The translations under genes and the position numbers were made by a program. 64,000 nt of DNA from Juglans regia (lineage: Eukaryota > Streptophyta > Magnoliopsida > Fagales > Juglandaceae): contig NC_049915.1 of the NCBI RefSeq assembly GCF_001411555.2, positions 18,366,640 to 18,430,639 of the forward strand, given 5' to 3'. Every line of letters begins with the position of its first letter. Within the stretch, counting starts at the first letter, position 1. Of the stretch, positions 47,875 to 60,106 are shown in pieces. The notes below the pieces were generated by a model. It worked only from the letters and a program-made list of their open reading frames with translations. It was not told the DNA's origin and ran no database searches.

Positions 47875-49009
47875 AAAGAATAATGATATACACATAATAT
47901 ATTTTTATAACATATTTTAATATTGGTTATTTTTGTAAAATAATATTAGTTTTATAAGATATTTTATAAAAATATTTCTAATTTTAAATATAATTATGTA
48001 AAGTGTTACAAAAAATATTGTGTAAATCATTTTTTCTACCTAAAATTGTTTCGGGATCTCTGGTCTTGCGTGGATGGTTATGTGGACAGATGTCTACAAC
48101 AATATCTGCTTCTCATTTTTGCTCGGAAATGATAAACCTACAACTAGTCTATAATTATTTTACAACTCTATTTAAAATAAAGGGAAATTAGCTAAAACTG
48201 AAAATATTTTTTAAAGAAATGGCACAATTACATTAGTTAATTTGAAGTGAGTCGTAAAATAGTTATAAAAGAGTCGTAATTTGATTTGTATGAGGCTACG
48301 TTTAAATGTTAAATTGAGTTGAGTTAAGTTAAATTGAGATGACAAAATATTGTTAGAATATTATTTTTAATAGTATTATTATTTTAGAATTTAAAAAAGT
48401 TGAATTGTTTATTATATTTTGTGTTGAGATTTAAAAAAGTTATAATGATGAGTTGATGTGAGTTTGGTAACCAAGCATGTCCTTAAATTTAAAAATTTAT
48501 CTTTTAAATTAAATTATACTACATGAACGATGTGTAATATATAAAATTTTTTAAATAGAATTATTCTTATAAACTCGTATAAGAATACATCATCCACAAG
48601 GGTTACGTAAAAATATTTAATTCGTAAGAGATTTGATTTTTAGACTTCTCTAACTAATCACATTATGTCAAGTCAATAATAAAGAGTGTATTGTGCATAC
48701 CAACTTGTAAATAAAAATTTTAACCCAAACATCCCTCATAAATTACTTATTATTGTTAGTTGAGAAAAGAGGCCCTCTCTCTGTCTTAGCTGATCAGTGC
48801 CAATAAAAGGAACAAACCTTAAAAATAAGAAAAATTTTATTTATAATTTTGAGTGAAATACTGCATATAAAATTTTATTGATGAATAAGAATAAAAAGGA
48901 AAATAAATTATTTCAAAAGAGATATTATTATAATTTTAAATTTTTTTAAACATAACTGTATAGATTTATTTGAACCGTCCCATTTGAGAACTATATATAG
49001 ACTAACTCA
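47875..49009. other. Intergenic DNA with miniature elements
   Basis: Contains a well-preserved family 1 copy at about 48293-48485 (GAGTTGAGTTAAGTTAAATT to GTTTGGTAACCAAGCATG) and a family 5 copy at about 48828-49008. No gene was seen. Confidence 0.6.
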
Positions 49010-49014
49010 AAAAA

Positions 49015-49739
49015 TGTTGGTTTTTCATCTTAGAAATTATTAAAATATTTGATGTAAAGTAAAAATAATGTAAACCATTACCATTGTTCAATGTATTGGT
49101 TCGGTTATCTAGATTTTATGTCTTGGTACTTGAACTAATGTATGTCTCTTAGGGATATGAGCTTTAACCGCTTCCCAACCAAACAAAGGGTTGTGTCCTT
49201 TGGTGAATTAGAAACTTTTTCAATGTATTATCTAATATTTGAGAAGTTGTGACTTCTCAAAAGTGCTCATTCATTTAAGTTGTGACTTTTCACAAACACC
49301 ATTTCATTTATGTGATGTGACTTTTCACATCTACCCTTTCATTTAAATAAGTTGTGACTTTTCACATGTGACTTTTCATTCTCTATAAATAGGGAACCTC
49401 ACACACAAATTCAAAAACTGAAAATTCTCTACAAAACTTAGAGAAATACCTCCTCCTTATCTTTGTCTTTCTTTCTTTGGGGTTTGGCTATTTTATATCG
49501 GGTTCGAGGATCTCCTTTTGTGTACACCGACGAGGAGATTAACTGGAATCAATGTTGTTATATCTTGGGAGTAGACTATCAAGAAACCTAGTGCATGTTT
49601 AATATTAGAGACGGCAGAATCTACTCTAAGGAAAGCGTCTATCACAACATGCTTCAACACCGAATTCTCTCTTTCAAATTTGTTCTTACTATTTTATATA
49701 TTCTCTAATTTACAAAGCATTTCAAAATATTTTTCAACA
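49015..49739 (+). mobile_element. Solo LTR, ~725 bp
   Basis: Starts TGTTGG and ends CAACA, the 5-bp inverted ends of an LTR, with AAAAA on both sides as a possible 5-bp duplication. A strong TATA box CTATAAATAGGG lies at 49383-49394 and is followed by a pyrimidine-rich leader, as in U3-R-U5 layout. Five near-repeats of TTGTGACTTTTCACA stand at 49240-49375 just upstream, likely enhancer-like repeats. No internal region, primer site or second LTR was found, so it probably arose by LTR-LTR recombination. The orientation follows the TATA box. Confidence 0.8.
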
Positions 49740-49744
49740 AAAAA

Positions 49745-50709
49745 TATTCCCTTTATTAATTGTGGTAGCTGCAACAGTCTCACCTGTAAACAGAGGCAAA
49801 ATAAACACAGGGTTTGAAAGAAAGTTGTAGACATTGAAGTCGGTCTGCTGAATGAAAAGCAACTCAAACAACGCCATATATAGTAAATATATTAGCTTTT
49901 TTTTTAAGCCACTGAGATGAATTATTCATACCCCAAGCTTGAATCATTAATAAACCAAGAACAAGAACAAAGGGAGATGGATGCTAGGAATGAACCCAAA
50001 TGAAAAAGCCGAAATAATCTCATCAAAATAGGAAAAAAAATCCGCTCAAGTTGGAACCTTGATCCTTTGAAATAGAATCCCATTGAAAATTTTCAATAGG
50101 GTCGTGTTTGGTTACATTTAATTTGTAAGTGAAAAGTGCTACATATATAAAAATAAATTTATAAAATTACGTGACTTTACGTGATTTATTAAATTTATTT
50201 TATGATAAAAATAATTTTAAAATTTAATATACCGCATCAAGAAATATTATTTTATGATTTTTTTTTTGTTTAATTCTTTTTATAAATAAAATATTTCTCT
50301 AATTCTCAAGAAACCAATGTAAACGTAATTATTGCATTGATTATTGTTACAACCGCACCATCCAAACAGGAGGAAAAAGAGACGGGCGGTTAGTGTAGTA
50401 CCAAAATCATTTAAACTCATCAATTGACTCTTTATTATTAAAGGAAATAATCGAGACATATAATAAAAAATATTTTTCATGTATGTCTATATTTATCAAA
50501 TTTTAAAAAAATAATTCTACATATAATCATAAAATACGTAAATACTATATAATTGTTTTGAAAATAGTGAAATTTATTATTAAAAAATTAATTTTTTTCA
50601 TATAAATTTTATATTTTATTTATTTTTTTTAAATAATTACGCGACGGTTGTACAATTTAATATTCTAAATATCTTTTTTCAATTTTAAATGACCTTAATG
50701 CACTACTGT
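49745..50709. other. Intergenic DNA with miniature elements
   Basis: A family 3 fragment is at about 50135-50255 and a family 2 copy at about 50505-50685. No gene was seen. Confidence 0.5.
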
Positions 50710-51015
50710 TAGAGATGTAAAATGGTTGATTTGAGTATCCGAATATATTCGAATCCGCATTCAGGTTTATCTTGTTATAAAAATCTGGGTATTCGGTTAC
50801 CAGATTGTAGTCGGATATTCGATCTGTAAAAAAATTATTTTAAAGAAAAATAATATAATTTGTTTTAAAATATGAAATCCAATTATGAATATTACGCTAT
50901 ATCTATATTATATAATCGTTATCTGCATGCACATGAGAATATGATCGAAATTCACCCATTCGTATGAATCCGATTTTTCAAATTTTGAACCGAACCGGAA
51001 AATAAAAACAGCCTA
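50710..51015. mobile_element. Degraded hAT-like element
   Basis: Left end TAGAGATGTAAAATGG and right end (reverse complement) TAGGCTGTTTTTATTTTCCGG resemble the TAGGGGTGTA group, with internal TATCCGAATATATTCGAATC and CGAACCGG motifs. Flanking octamers do not match, so the call rests on end similarity only. Confidence 0.45.
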
Positions 51016-51990
51016 ATGTTATTTAAAAAATAAGAAAAATGGCAGAATGCATAGTCGCCGTGATTATACTCAAAACTCTCCGGACATTCTAACTAATCTC
51101 ATTTAATAATTATAATTTTTTTAAGAATAATAATATATACAATCATAGAGTACATAAGCGTCACATAATCATTTTGAAAAAGAATTAGGTTCATTATTTA
51201 AAAATTAATTTTTTTCATATAGATCTCATATTACTCACTTTTTCAAAACGGTTGTGCAGTATTTACACACTTCGCGATTACAAATATCATTTTTTTTTCA
51301 AATCTCAAAATAATAATAATATTAAAAAAAATTCTAAAAATATTTTATTCAATTTTTAATTTTTATCTCAACTTACTATCTAAATCTTCCCTCAGTTTCA
51401 TGCTCACACTGAATCAGAAAATCTGTATTCCAATTTCCAAAGCTAGCTATTTAAAACATTTTTCTAATTTTATAATTCAAAACGACGTAGTTTAAATGTT
51501 ATCTAGATAATGTTGATGAGAATACCATATTTCGGGTGGAAAGAACATAGTCCTAATTAATCACCGATTCACCATGTCAATTATTCGTGCATGGCACACT
51601 AATTATATCACCTCAATGCTTTGTCGGTCACTTATGACTTCTAATTGGTGTATAAAATAAGGAAGAATGATATTGTAATTTGTCACTCTTTTTGCAATTG
51701 TATATTAAAAAAAACCCATAATTTTAGAGGATTAAAACCGAATATTTTTGTCGATAAAGTATGATTTTTCAACGGAATAATTAACCTATGAGTTTTATTG
51801 TCATCGATTTGGTTAAAAATAAGATCGGACTTAGCAAAATATAAAGAGTAATACTAGATATAATCATAATGTAAGCAAGTTTCATGCACTAAGTTGAAAA
51901 AAAAATTGAAGTTTATTATTAAAAAAATAATTTTTTCATGTCAATACAAGATTTATCCAATTTTTTCAAAGAGTTATTTCTACTCAATAG
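51016..51990. other. Intergenic DNA with nested family 1 and family 2 elements
   Basis: A family 1 copy (about 51095-51385, reverse) is split by a family 2 copy (about 51122-51290), a nested insertion. A partial family 2 copy lies at about 51845-51960. No gene was seen. Confidence 0.55.
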
Positions 51991-52553
51991 TAGGGGTGTA
52001 ACTAATCTTGTTTCGGAAGAAATTCTAAAACTAAACTTGTATATACCAGTTTTGAAAATTTTAGATTCGATACAGACTGATTCATCACCAACATCAAAAG
52101 TTTTAATTTTTCCGATTTCGGTCCAATTTTTCAGTTTATTATTTACACGTGTGACACTATATATGTTTAATATTATAATTTTTTTAATACTAAACTTAAT
52201 TGTGAGAATTTAGTATTTATTATTAACAATTACTAATTATTTAATATTCACTTATAGTAGTATAATATAAGTAGTGTCTAACTTATTAGTGAGATTAATA
52301 AACTTGAATAATAAGATTAAAATAGTAAATCTGTGTCTAATTATATTAATATATTAATTAATTTAATTTTATATTGTAAGATTTATAGACTTGAATAATA
52401 AAATTAGAATTTCATATTATATTAATTAGTTAGAAATATAACATATAATATATATAATAATAATATAAAAATTAAAAATATATATACTTATCCAGTTCAA
52501 TTTAAATTAATTTTTAAAATATAAAAATCGATACCATACCGATTTACGAACTA
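51991..52553. mobile_element. Degraded hAT-like element
   Basis: Starts TAGGGGTGTAACTAATC, the exact end motif of the hAT-like group, and its right end in reverse complement reads TAGTTCGTAAATCGGTATGG. Subterminal GGTCCAATTTTTCAG and CCAGTTCAATTTAAATT motifs fit. Flanking octamers have diverged. Confidence 0.6.
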
Positions 52554-52921
52554 GAATGGAGAACACAACATTTACATCATGATAAAGGGGTTGAAGGGTT
52601 CGAACTTGATTCTCCTGTTTGAAAATCAAATCTTATCTCATCTGATCTAAAAGAAACCTTGACATTATTAACGTGACACGAGTTTATTTTTAAAATTTAA
52701 ATGGATAGAGTTTTCCTATTAATATCAACAATATGCATGGTATATGACTTGTTAATAAATTTTTCAGATAGATTCAGTAAATATTTTAAAAAAAAAAAAA
52801 AACTCTATCAAATTAAAAGCCTTAGGGGTAGCTTAGTCTTTTTAGATTCGATAACTCCGAGTCCCACTGCCATACGTGCCATCGTCCCCTCAGTTTTTAA
52901 ACGTCTCTCAGCTTCTGAACG

Positions 52922-52929
<8 letters not shown>

Positions 52930-52953
<24 letters not shown>
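52930..52953. repeat. TC microsatellite in the 5' leader of the SAUR gene
   Basis: Twelve TC units end 10 bp before the start codon. CT-rich leaders are frequent in plant messages. Confidence 0.85.
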
Positions 52954-52962
52954 GCGACTCTC

Positions 52963-53433
52963 ATGGCGACCTCCACGAAACGGGCCGAGACGATCCGCCA
53001 AATCGTGCGGCTCAAACAAGTCATGCTCCGGTGGAAGTACACGAATCTCCTGCGCCAAATAGTCTTGCCTACCTCCTCTGGCTCTGGTCGGCGCATCCCA
53101 GCCGGTTTTCTCGCGGTTTATGTAGGCCCGGAACGCAAGCGGTTTGTGATTCCCACCCGGTTCCTGAATCTACCCGTGTTCGTTGCTCTGCTCGATAAAG
53201 CCGAGGAAGAGTTCGGGTTCCAGATAACCGGCGGTTTGGTTCTTCCCTGTGAAGTAGGGTTCTTCGGAGAAATGCTGAAGCTTTTGGAGAGAGATGAAGG
53301 CAGATTCGGGAGACTTGGTTTGGAGGAGTTAATGATGGTTTCTGAAGTGAGTTCTGGATCTTGCAGGGAAGCAACGTCACGTGCTTACGGCCATTTGGTC
53401 ACTCCTCTGATGCAGAAAGCTAGGGTCGTCTGA
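52963..53433 (+). CDS. SAUR-like auxin-responsive protein, intronless
   Basis: A single exon of 156 residues, as expected for SAUR genes. The start is the ATG at 52963; the longer frame upstream is only the translated TC repeat. The SAUR domain covers about residues 43-115: RIPAGFLAVYVGPERKRFVI, PTRFLNLPVFVALLDKAEEE, FGFQITGGLVLPCEVGFF. The N-terminal part is basic (KRAETIRQIVRLKQVMLRWK) and the C-terminal 40 residues are variable. SAUR proteins inhibit PP2C.D phosphatases and so raise plasma-membrane H+-ATPase activity and cell expansion. The local GC content is far above the flanks. Which SAUR it is cannot be said; the long N- and C-terminal extensions suggest the larger SAUR subgroup. No lesion. 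Confidence 0.93.
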   Translation: MATSTKRAETIRQIVRLKQVMLRWKYTNLLRQIVLPTSSGSGRRIPAGFLAVYVGPERKRFVIPTRFLNLPVFVALLDKAEEEFGFQITGGLVLPCEVGFFGEMLKLLERDEGRFGRLGLEELMMVSEVSSGSCREATSRAYGHLVTPLMQKARVV

Positions 53434-55279
53434 GTTCTCCTTTAGATTAGCTCAATCTTGAAGCCATGGAATTTTATCTGCGATTACTTCTATATTTGAT
53501 TATGGGGGTTTTTTGGTTCCAATCATCCTTGAAGCCGTCATTTTTTTAGTTTTTAATGGTAATTTGATGGGATTCAATGAGATGAATGCATGTTTAAACT
53601 TTTCCTTTGTTATTTTTTTTATGGATTTTCTTGGATCATCAAATCAATATTATGCTGATGCTGATAATTGTGATGTTGTTGAAGTTTTTGAGTTAATGAG
53701 AGTTTGGTGGCAGCCTGCAATATTGATGTTTGCTGAATCTCTGATTTATTTATTTATTTATTTGCAAAACAAACAAAAAGGAATTAAGGATGATATTATT
53801 TTTTCTTTCTTTTTTATTTGTTAAAAATAAATATGAAAAATAATAATAATAAAAAGGTCGCCGCTTACCTCACCTGCCTCCATGTTTTTCAATTTTCTAG
53901 CTGCTGTTGTGTTCTATGATCAGTTTCTTATTGGGAGTTGCTGAGTGATCTTGATTCAATGTTATTTTTATTTTAGTAATATTACATATAATCGTGGAAT
54001 GTATAAACGTCGTATAGTCGTTTTGAAAAATTCTGAAATTTTTATGAGTCAAATTCAATCAACGCATCCTTTTTTTTTAAAAAAAAATAAAATTCTGGAT
54101 ATTTTTCAACTACACCCATTATATATCCTAAAAGTTTTGATAGGATAAGATAATAAAAATCTCTAATAGATTTATTTTTAAAAAATAATAATTATAATAA
54201 TCTGCATGATTAATATATATTTGAAAATAAAGGAAATCATAAAACTTGGTAGATGCTACTTATTGAAATGTGGTGCACATATTTGGAAATAAAACTTGTA
54301 AATATAATTTTTAAAATCCAAATAGTTGAAAGTTACCATGATCTGAAAGTTTCTAAATTGAAAATTTCTCCGCTGTAAATTTCTTTGATTTTTTTATTTT
54401 TTATTTTTATTTAAGATTTAATTCCGATTTTGATGTTGGCATTTTAAATAGTGTGTAGAGGTGTGAGACTTTTATTTATCACAACTCATATTTTTGTAGG
54501 TGCTGATAAGAAAGAAGTTAGAAAATTATTCTATTATCAAAGGGTATGAATATCTAGTAAAGGGCTTACATGAATTTAAATTGTAGATGATGTAATCTGC
54601 ACACAAACACACGTACAATAGAACCCAACCAAGAGTATGAATTAAATCTCTTCTCATAGATAACATTTCAAAAAAATAATAATAATAAATCCGAGAAGGG
54701 AGAAAAACAATTATTTGGCTCCAAAAGCAATTGTTTACACGTTTCATTATTTAATTCAATATTCTAGGTGTTGTATCTATCATTGAGAGAGTGTTAAGAT
54801 AATAAATATTTTATAAAATCTATCTCTTTTATCCGTTTAAAGTTTTAGAATAATTGCTGATTTCACACTATTTTCATTCATTGTTTTCTTTATTGAATTA
54901 TTATATGTTTTTCAAAAGGAGTTTTTTCCGATTTTCTTTTTTAATTTGCATTTTGTGGCCGGGTTTGTTCTTCTTCTTATTCTCTTTTTTAAATGGGTCC
55001 TTTTTTTTTTTTAATTCATGTGTCTACTTTTTATTAAATAAATTCATTATCCATATAATGACATTTTTATTTAGAGTAATGCTAGATACAGTCATGGATT
55101 GTATAAGTATCGTGCACTCCTTTAGAAAAAGAGTAAAATTTATTATTAAAAAATTAATTTTTTTTTGTAGGTCCCATCTTTACAAACTTTTTTTTAAAAG
55201 AGTGCGTGGCGCTTGTGTATTCTATAACTATAAATATAATTTTTCTTTTATTTATTAAATATAATAGCACGGATAAGGC

Positions 55280-55310
<31 letters not shown>

Positions 55311-55982
55311 GTGATCATCACTTACACGTACGCATGCGTGCTTGATTCATGAGGTTTTGAAATTGAGTTTAATTAATTCACATCTGCTGAATCATGCAGC
55401 TGATCAAACAGTTCATGCCATGTAAATATATAGGAATTAATACGTAAGAGATTTATTATTTGTATTAACAAATTCCAATTTATAAGAAACGTTCCATTAA
55501 TCTCACCAAGTACGCATATATGATTCCAAACAACAATTAATGCAGATAGCGGCCCTAATTTTTAACACAAAAAACAAATAATAATTTTTACGTTTAATAA
55601 TATTTGGCATGTTTAAATAAATTAATAAAGAGTAATACTAGATATAAGTCTTAAATAGACAAATCTCGCGTAGACTATTTATAAAAAAAGTGGGTTCTAC
55701 TAAAAATAATGGTTTTTTTTAATATTTTTTCAAGGTGGAGTCTACTTTTATACAAAAAATTTTATAAGATTTATCTATTTGAGACTTGTATAAATTATTT
55801 TTCAATTTAATAAAATATGATAGAAAAAAAAGACAGATATAAAGATAATGAAATTTGAAGCCTTTAATTGAAAATAATAATTCATAGTGTTTATATGGGT
55901 TGTACATGCCTCTTTCAGCTTGAAAGAACCATTTGCTTATTCGCCATGCTTTGTAGGTTTTTTTTTTTCTTTTGAGATTTAG
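53434..55982. other. 3' flank of the SAUR gene and intergenic DNA
   Basis: A partial family 2 copy is at about 53974-54050, a good copy at about 55070-55245 and another at about 55628-55795. A TA run lies at about 55280-55310. Open frames here are T-rich and have no protein signature. Confidence 0.55.
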
Positions 55983-57135
55983 ACTAGCTCGTTTGGTTAT
56001 ACATATGAGATGTGAGTTAAATAAATATAATTAAAACATAATTTTTTAATATTATTTTTGTTTTAGTATTTTAAAAATTAAATTATTTTTTATATTTTGT
56101 TTGAGAATTTGAAAATATTATAATGATTAGATGAGATAATAAAAGATGAGATGAGATTGTTTGTTTTCACAAATCCGGCCTTATATTTTTTTGTATGCAG
56201 TTATTCTATTCCCAAGCTAGTGGTAAACCACATGCATCATCCACATCACTTATGATAAAATTTTATTTATAAGATTTGAATTTTAAAATTTATTTTTAAA
56301 ATCAAATTATGTGATATAGTAATATTTTATTATTTATGTTATTCATATCGACTTATAAACAGAATTTTTCTTTTTTCGTTAGACCTGTCCTTTCGAATTT
56401 GGATACCTTGATGCAAACGTACGTGAACATGTGTAACTCATCACGATCTCTCCATCAAATGAATAGATCAAACCCTTAAAAATTATATACACCCACTTAT
56501 AAACCTAAGGCTTGAAAAAAAGATACCATTACTAGGGACATACGACTTCAGCCCTTGGAAATTACACAATGATACATTAATATACATGCATTCAAAATAC
56601 ATCGTGATCGTATTTTTAATTATTTGCTATGCTTTGTACGTAGCTTTTTGAGTGATTTGTTCATTATTTTTTTAGTACGAATCCCATCCTTTTGTTTATT
56701 ATTTGTTATGTTTCACAAAAGTCAAATCGTAGAGTTCATAAAAGTCAAATCTTAGATATTGTTTGAATAGTGAGTTGAGATGAAATGAGTTGAATTGAGA
56801 TGATTTGTGAATAATAATGAGATATTTGAATTCAGATTAAATGAGTTAGAAATGGTTTGAGTTAAAATGTTTTATGAAGTTTTAGAAAATGAGAAAGAGA
56901 AATAGTTGAATAAAAATATTATAAAGTTAAAATATTATTATAATATAATTTTTTAAAATTATTATTGTTTTGAGATTTGAAAAAATTGAATTATTTTTTA
57001 TGTTTTATTTAGAAATTTGAAAAAGTTATAATATTAGATAATGATTAGATGAAAAATTTAAAAATTTAAAAATGATAAGTGTTTGTGATATTTAGATATT
57101 AAAATGAAATGAAATAAGATAAGATGAGATAGAAG
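55983..57135. mobile_element. Family 1 miniature elements
   Basis: Copies run at about 55983-56165 (TAGCTCGTTTGGTTATACAT to GATGAGATGAGATTGTTTGT) and about 56750-57135 (ATTGTTTGAATAGTGAGTTG to GATAAGATGAGATAGAAGG). Between them lies non-coding DNA. Confidence 0.6.
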
Positions 57136-58540
57136 GATCTGTCTATCAAAATCAGGTTTATTGCTTGAATTTTTGGATGATGTTATATTGACAGAAGGGA
57201 AGGGGTACTGATCGATGGGGTGACCGATGTATGCATTTGGCTTTTTTTAATATTTAAATTAAAAAAAAAATGCATGCACATAATTAGTCACCCTATTGGA
57301 TCACTCCCTTCGGTCACCCAAGCATTTTCAAAAAAAGAATTTCCATGCAACATAAAATCTTCATATATATGAGTGTGTGCAAAAGTACCCACACAAATTG
57401 AATTGGATCAAAGACAGAAAACTTTTGAAATTCGAAAAAAAAAAATAAATAAATCGTGTTTTCTTAATTCCATTTACTTGATTGAAGTTGGAAAGAAAGA
57501 ACATCAAAGTAATTGCTCCAAGTATTTTAATATAGAAAGTAATATATATACAACATTTTTTACAATAATTTATATAAGAGGAGTGATACAATCACAAAGA
57601 GATTATAAAAAAGTAATCTCACAAACTGATGTGATTTTTTATGGTCGGTTAGATCTATTTTACAGTAAAAGTAACTTTACAATCTGACAAACCACATCAA
57701 ATTACACCAGTTTATAAGATTACTTTTGTATAATTCTTTTATGACCAAAATATTTTTTCATTTTAAAACATAGTCGTAACAAAAATTGTACATATATTAT
57801 TATTCATTTAATATTGTTGATAAATATATAAAATTTGTTTCTTGTTGGTAGAATATGGGGATGGGTGCCACACCATCACTTAATGTGGGAGTTCAAATAA
57901 ACTATTGAATCATTACTTGAGACAATACAAGGTGGAATTGAAAAGATCATGCACAAATAGGTCACTAGTGGACCTTTGTCAACCATTGGCTCTTGCTTCA
58001 ATATTGAGGCATTGGAACTAATTAAGAGGATGACAGCTAGAAATCTTGATCAACGAGGTTTTGAAAAAGATCAAACTTACTAGGCTATAAACAATATTCC
58101 AACCAAAAGCATTACTACATGAATTAATAAATATTATAGAAAAATTATACTCATCACCTTTACACTACACACCACATAGGTTTTTATTTATTTATTTTTT
58201 TCCCTTAACAAGTATGCGGTGTAGCGATGATGAGTAAAATAACTCAATTAGTTTAGTAGAAATAAAAATAAAAGAAAAAATCTATTCATCATCCTCTCAT
58301 CATTTTATGATGTGGTATTAGATGATAAGATCACAAGTGAAATATAATAAATAGTCTCTAATTATCTAATACCACATCATAAAATGATGAAATGATTATA
58401 GGAATTGGAATAATGAGTAGTATTATTCAAAATAAAAAGAAGTATGGTGTGTGGTGTGTGGGATGAAGAATAGCAAAACTTAATATTAGAAATTTGATCA
58501 TTTTTAATTTTCCCTAATGCTAACAAATATGACTATGTAG
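57136..58540. other. Intergenic DNA with small foldback elements
   Basis: A family 3 copy with clear arms lies at 57590-57725 (AAAAGTAATCTCACAAACTG; right arm in reverse complement AAAAGTAATCTTATAAACTG). A small inverted-end element at about 58147-58239 has TACTCATCA-CACTACAC ends. No gene was seen. Confidence 0.6.
58297..58390. repeat. Perfect 27-bp inverted repeat with 40-bp loop
   Basis: Arms 58297-58323 and 58364-58390 are exact inverse complements (TCATCATTTTATGATGTGGT...). A transcript in either direction would form a 27-bp hairpin without a mismatch. Confidence 0.9.
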
Positions 58541-59017
58541 CAAAGTTTTAAATTTCGTACCGTACCGGCCGGTACTGCCGAAATTTTTCATTTCGGCCGT
58601 CCGGCCGGTACAGGTATTATATCTATTCCGTACTGATTAAAATACCGGCCGGTACCGGCCATTTTGGACTGAATTTCGGCCTGTACAGGCCTATATTTCG
58701 GCTGATACCGGCCGGTACCGGCTGATATTTCGGCCTGTATGTTTTTTTTTTTTTTTTTCATTTTTTCATACTACAAATTTATATTTTAACCCCTAATTTA
58801 GACTAGATTATTTATAATTTTTATATATATGTATTTATATATAATTTATTTATATATAGACTATTATTTTGAAATATAATTTTTATATATATTTATATAT
58901 ATAATTTATTTATATATCGACTATCCCGAAACGCTATCCCGAAACAGTACTGATATCGAAATATTTCGTTCCAGTGTCTTGACCGGTACAACGTCCGGTA
59001 CGGTATTCAAAACATTG
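58541..59017. mobile_element. Non-autonomous hAT-like element rich in ACCGGCCGGT motifs
   Basis: Ends are CAAAGTTTTAAATTTCGTAC and, in reverse complement, CAATGTTTTGAATACCGTAC. Octamers at 58533-58540 (CTATGTAG) and 59018-59025 (CTACGTAA) agree at 6 of 8 positions. The left half is a dense field of TACCGGCCGGTA palindromes and ATTTCGGCC motifs; the right half is TA-rich. This is a different family from the TAGGGGTG group. No transposase. Confidence 0.75.
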
Positions 59018-59901
59018 CTACGTAATTCTCAAATATGTAAGGATCAGTTTACCATACATGTCAAACTTTAAATAAATTGTTGGTAATGATCCAAGGTTTT
59101 AGCTTTTTCATAAACTTATTTGTGTTTGTTAATGGAATTGGAATTTCTGATATCGATGGATACTATTTGATTTTATGGATTTGTAGTATTCGGTTCTCTA
59201 TTTGTTTTGTTGTTTGTTCTTTTATATAAAGAAAAAAAAATAAAAGAGAAATATCATTGTTATAAAAAGATTTTTTAAAAATAAATTTATAAACTGTTGT
59301 AATTTTATATAATATGTTATATCTATTTTATAATAAAAATAATTTTATAATTTGATGTAACAAATCAAACTATATCATTTTATGAGTCTATTTTTATGAA
59401 ATTCATTTAAGATTAAAACATTCTTAAAAAAAAAAAACTTTAAACATTTTTTAGTTAATATATAAGAATATATTGGAAATGAAAGTCATTACTCATTCGT
59501 ACATGTTTCCTTTGTTTTTCTTTCTTTTTATTTTAACTCTTGCTCTTGTCATCGCTTTATAAAAATAAGTTTATAAATTAATATATTTTAATATGAGTTT
59601 TACTATTCATTATTTTCATACACAATTAATATATCATATTTATTTTTATTTTTTAAAATTTTGTAAATTTAAAGTTTTTTTTAATTTTATTTTTTTAAAA
59701 TTAATTAAGTTTTTTTATTTATCATCCATAAATTACATATTTAATAAGAAAAAAAATAAAAAAAATTAAGTATGAATCTATAATATATGATATGAAGATG
59801 ATGAATAAAATTTTTTATTAATACGTTAAACGTAAATTTTTTTCAATATAAATTAAATTTAATGTATTATATAAAATTATATTATTATTAAATAATACTA
59901 T
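59018..59901. other. Intergenic DNA
   Basis: A family 3 copy lies at about 59265-59410. The rest is AT-rich and featureless up to the promoter of the next gene. Confidence 0.5.
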
Positions 59902-59907
59902 TATAAA
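59902..59907 (+). promoter_or_regulatory. Probable TATA box
   Basis: TATAAA about 200 bp before the ATG at 60107. The leader would start near 59935, contains a CT repeat at about 60025-60047 and has no ATG before 60107. Confidence 0.5.
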
Positions 59908-60106
59908 TGGATGCAACACAGTCTAGATAAAATAAAAGATAAAAAAATAAAAAATAAAAAGTTTTTAAGGCTTCTGGAAAGGTCTAGACTCTGGAGACAG
60001 ACCTACCAAAAGAGAAATCCAGAACTCTCTCTCTCTCTCTCTCTCTATTTTATTATCTTTCTTCGGAGTGCCTGTTGGTTCCGTCAAAAGTATCAGAGGT
60101 AGGGAA

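Noticed and set aside
52876..52962. Longer SAUR protein starting at 52876
   Set aside because: The extra residues are translated TC microsatellite and leader; the SAUR family normally begins close to the MATSTKR start.
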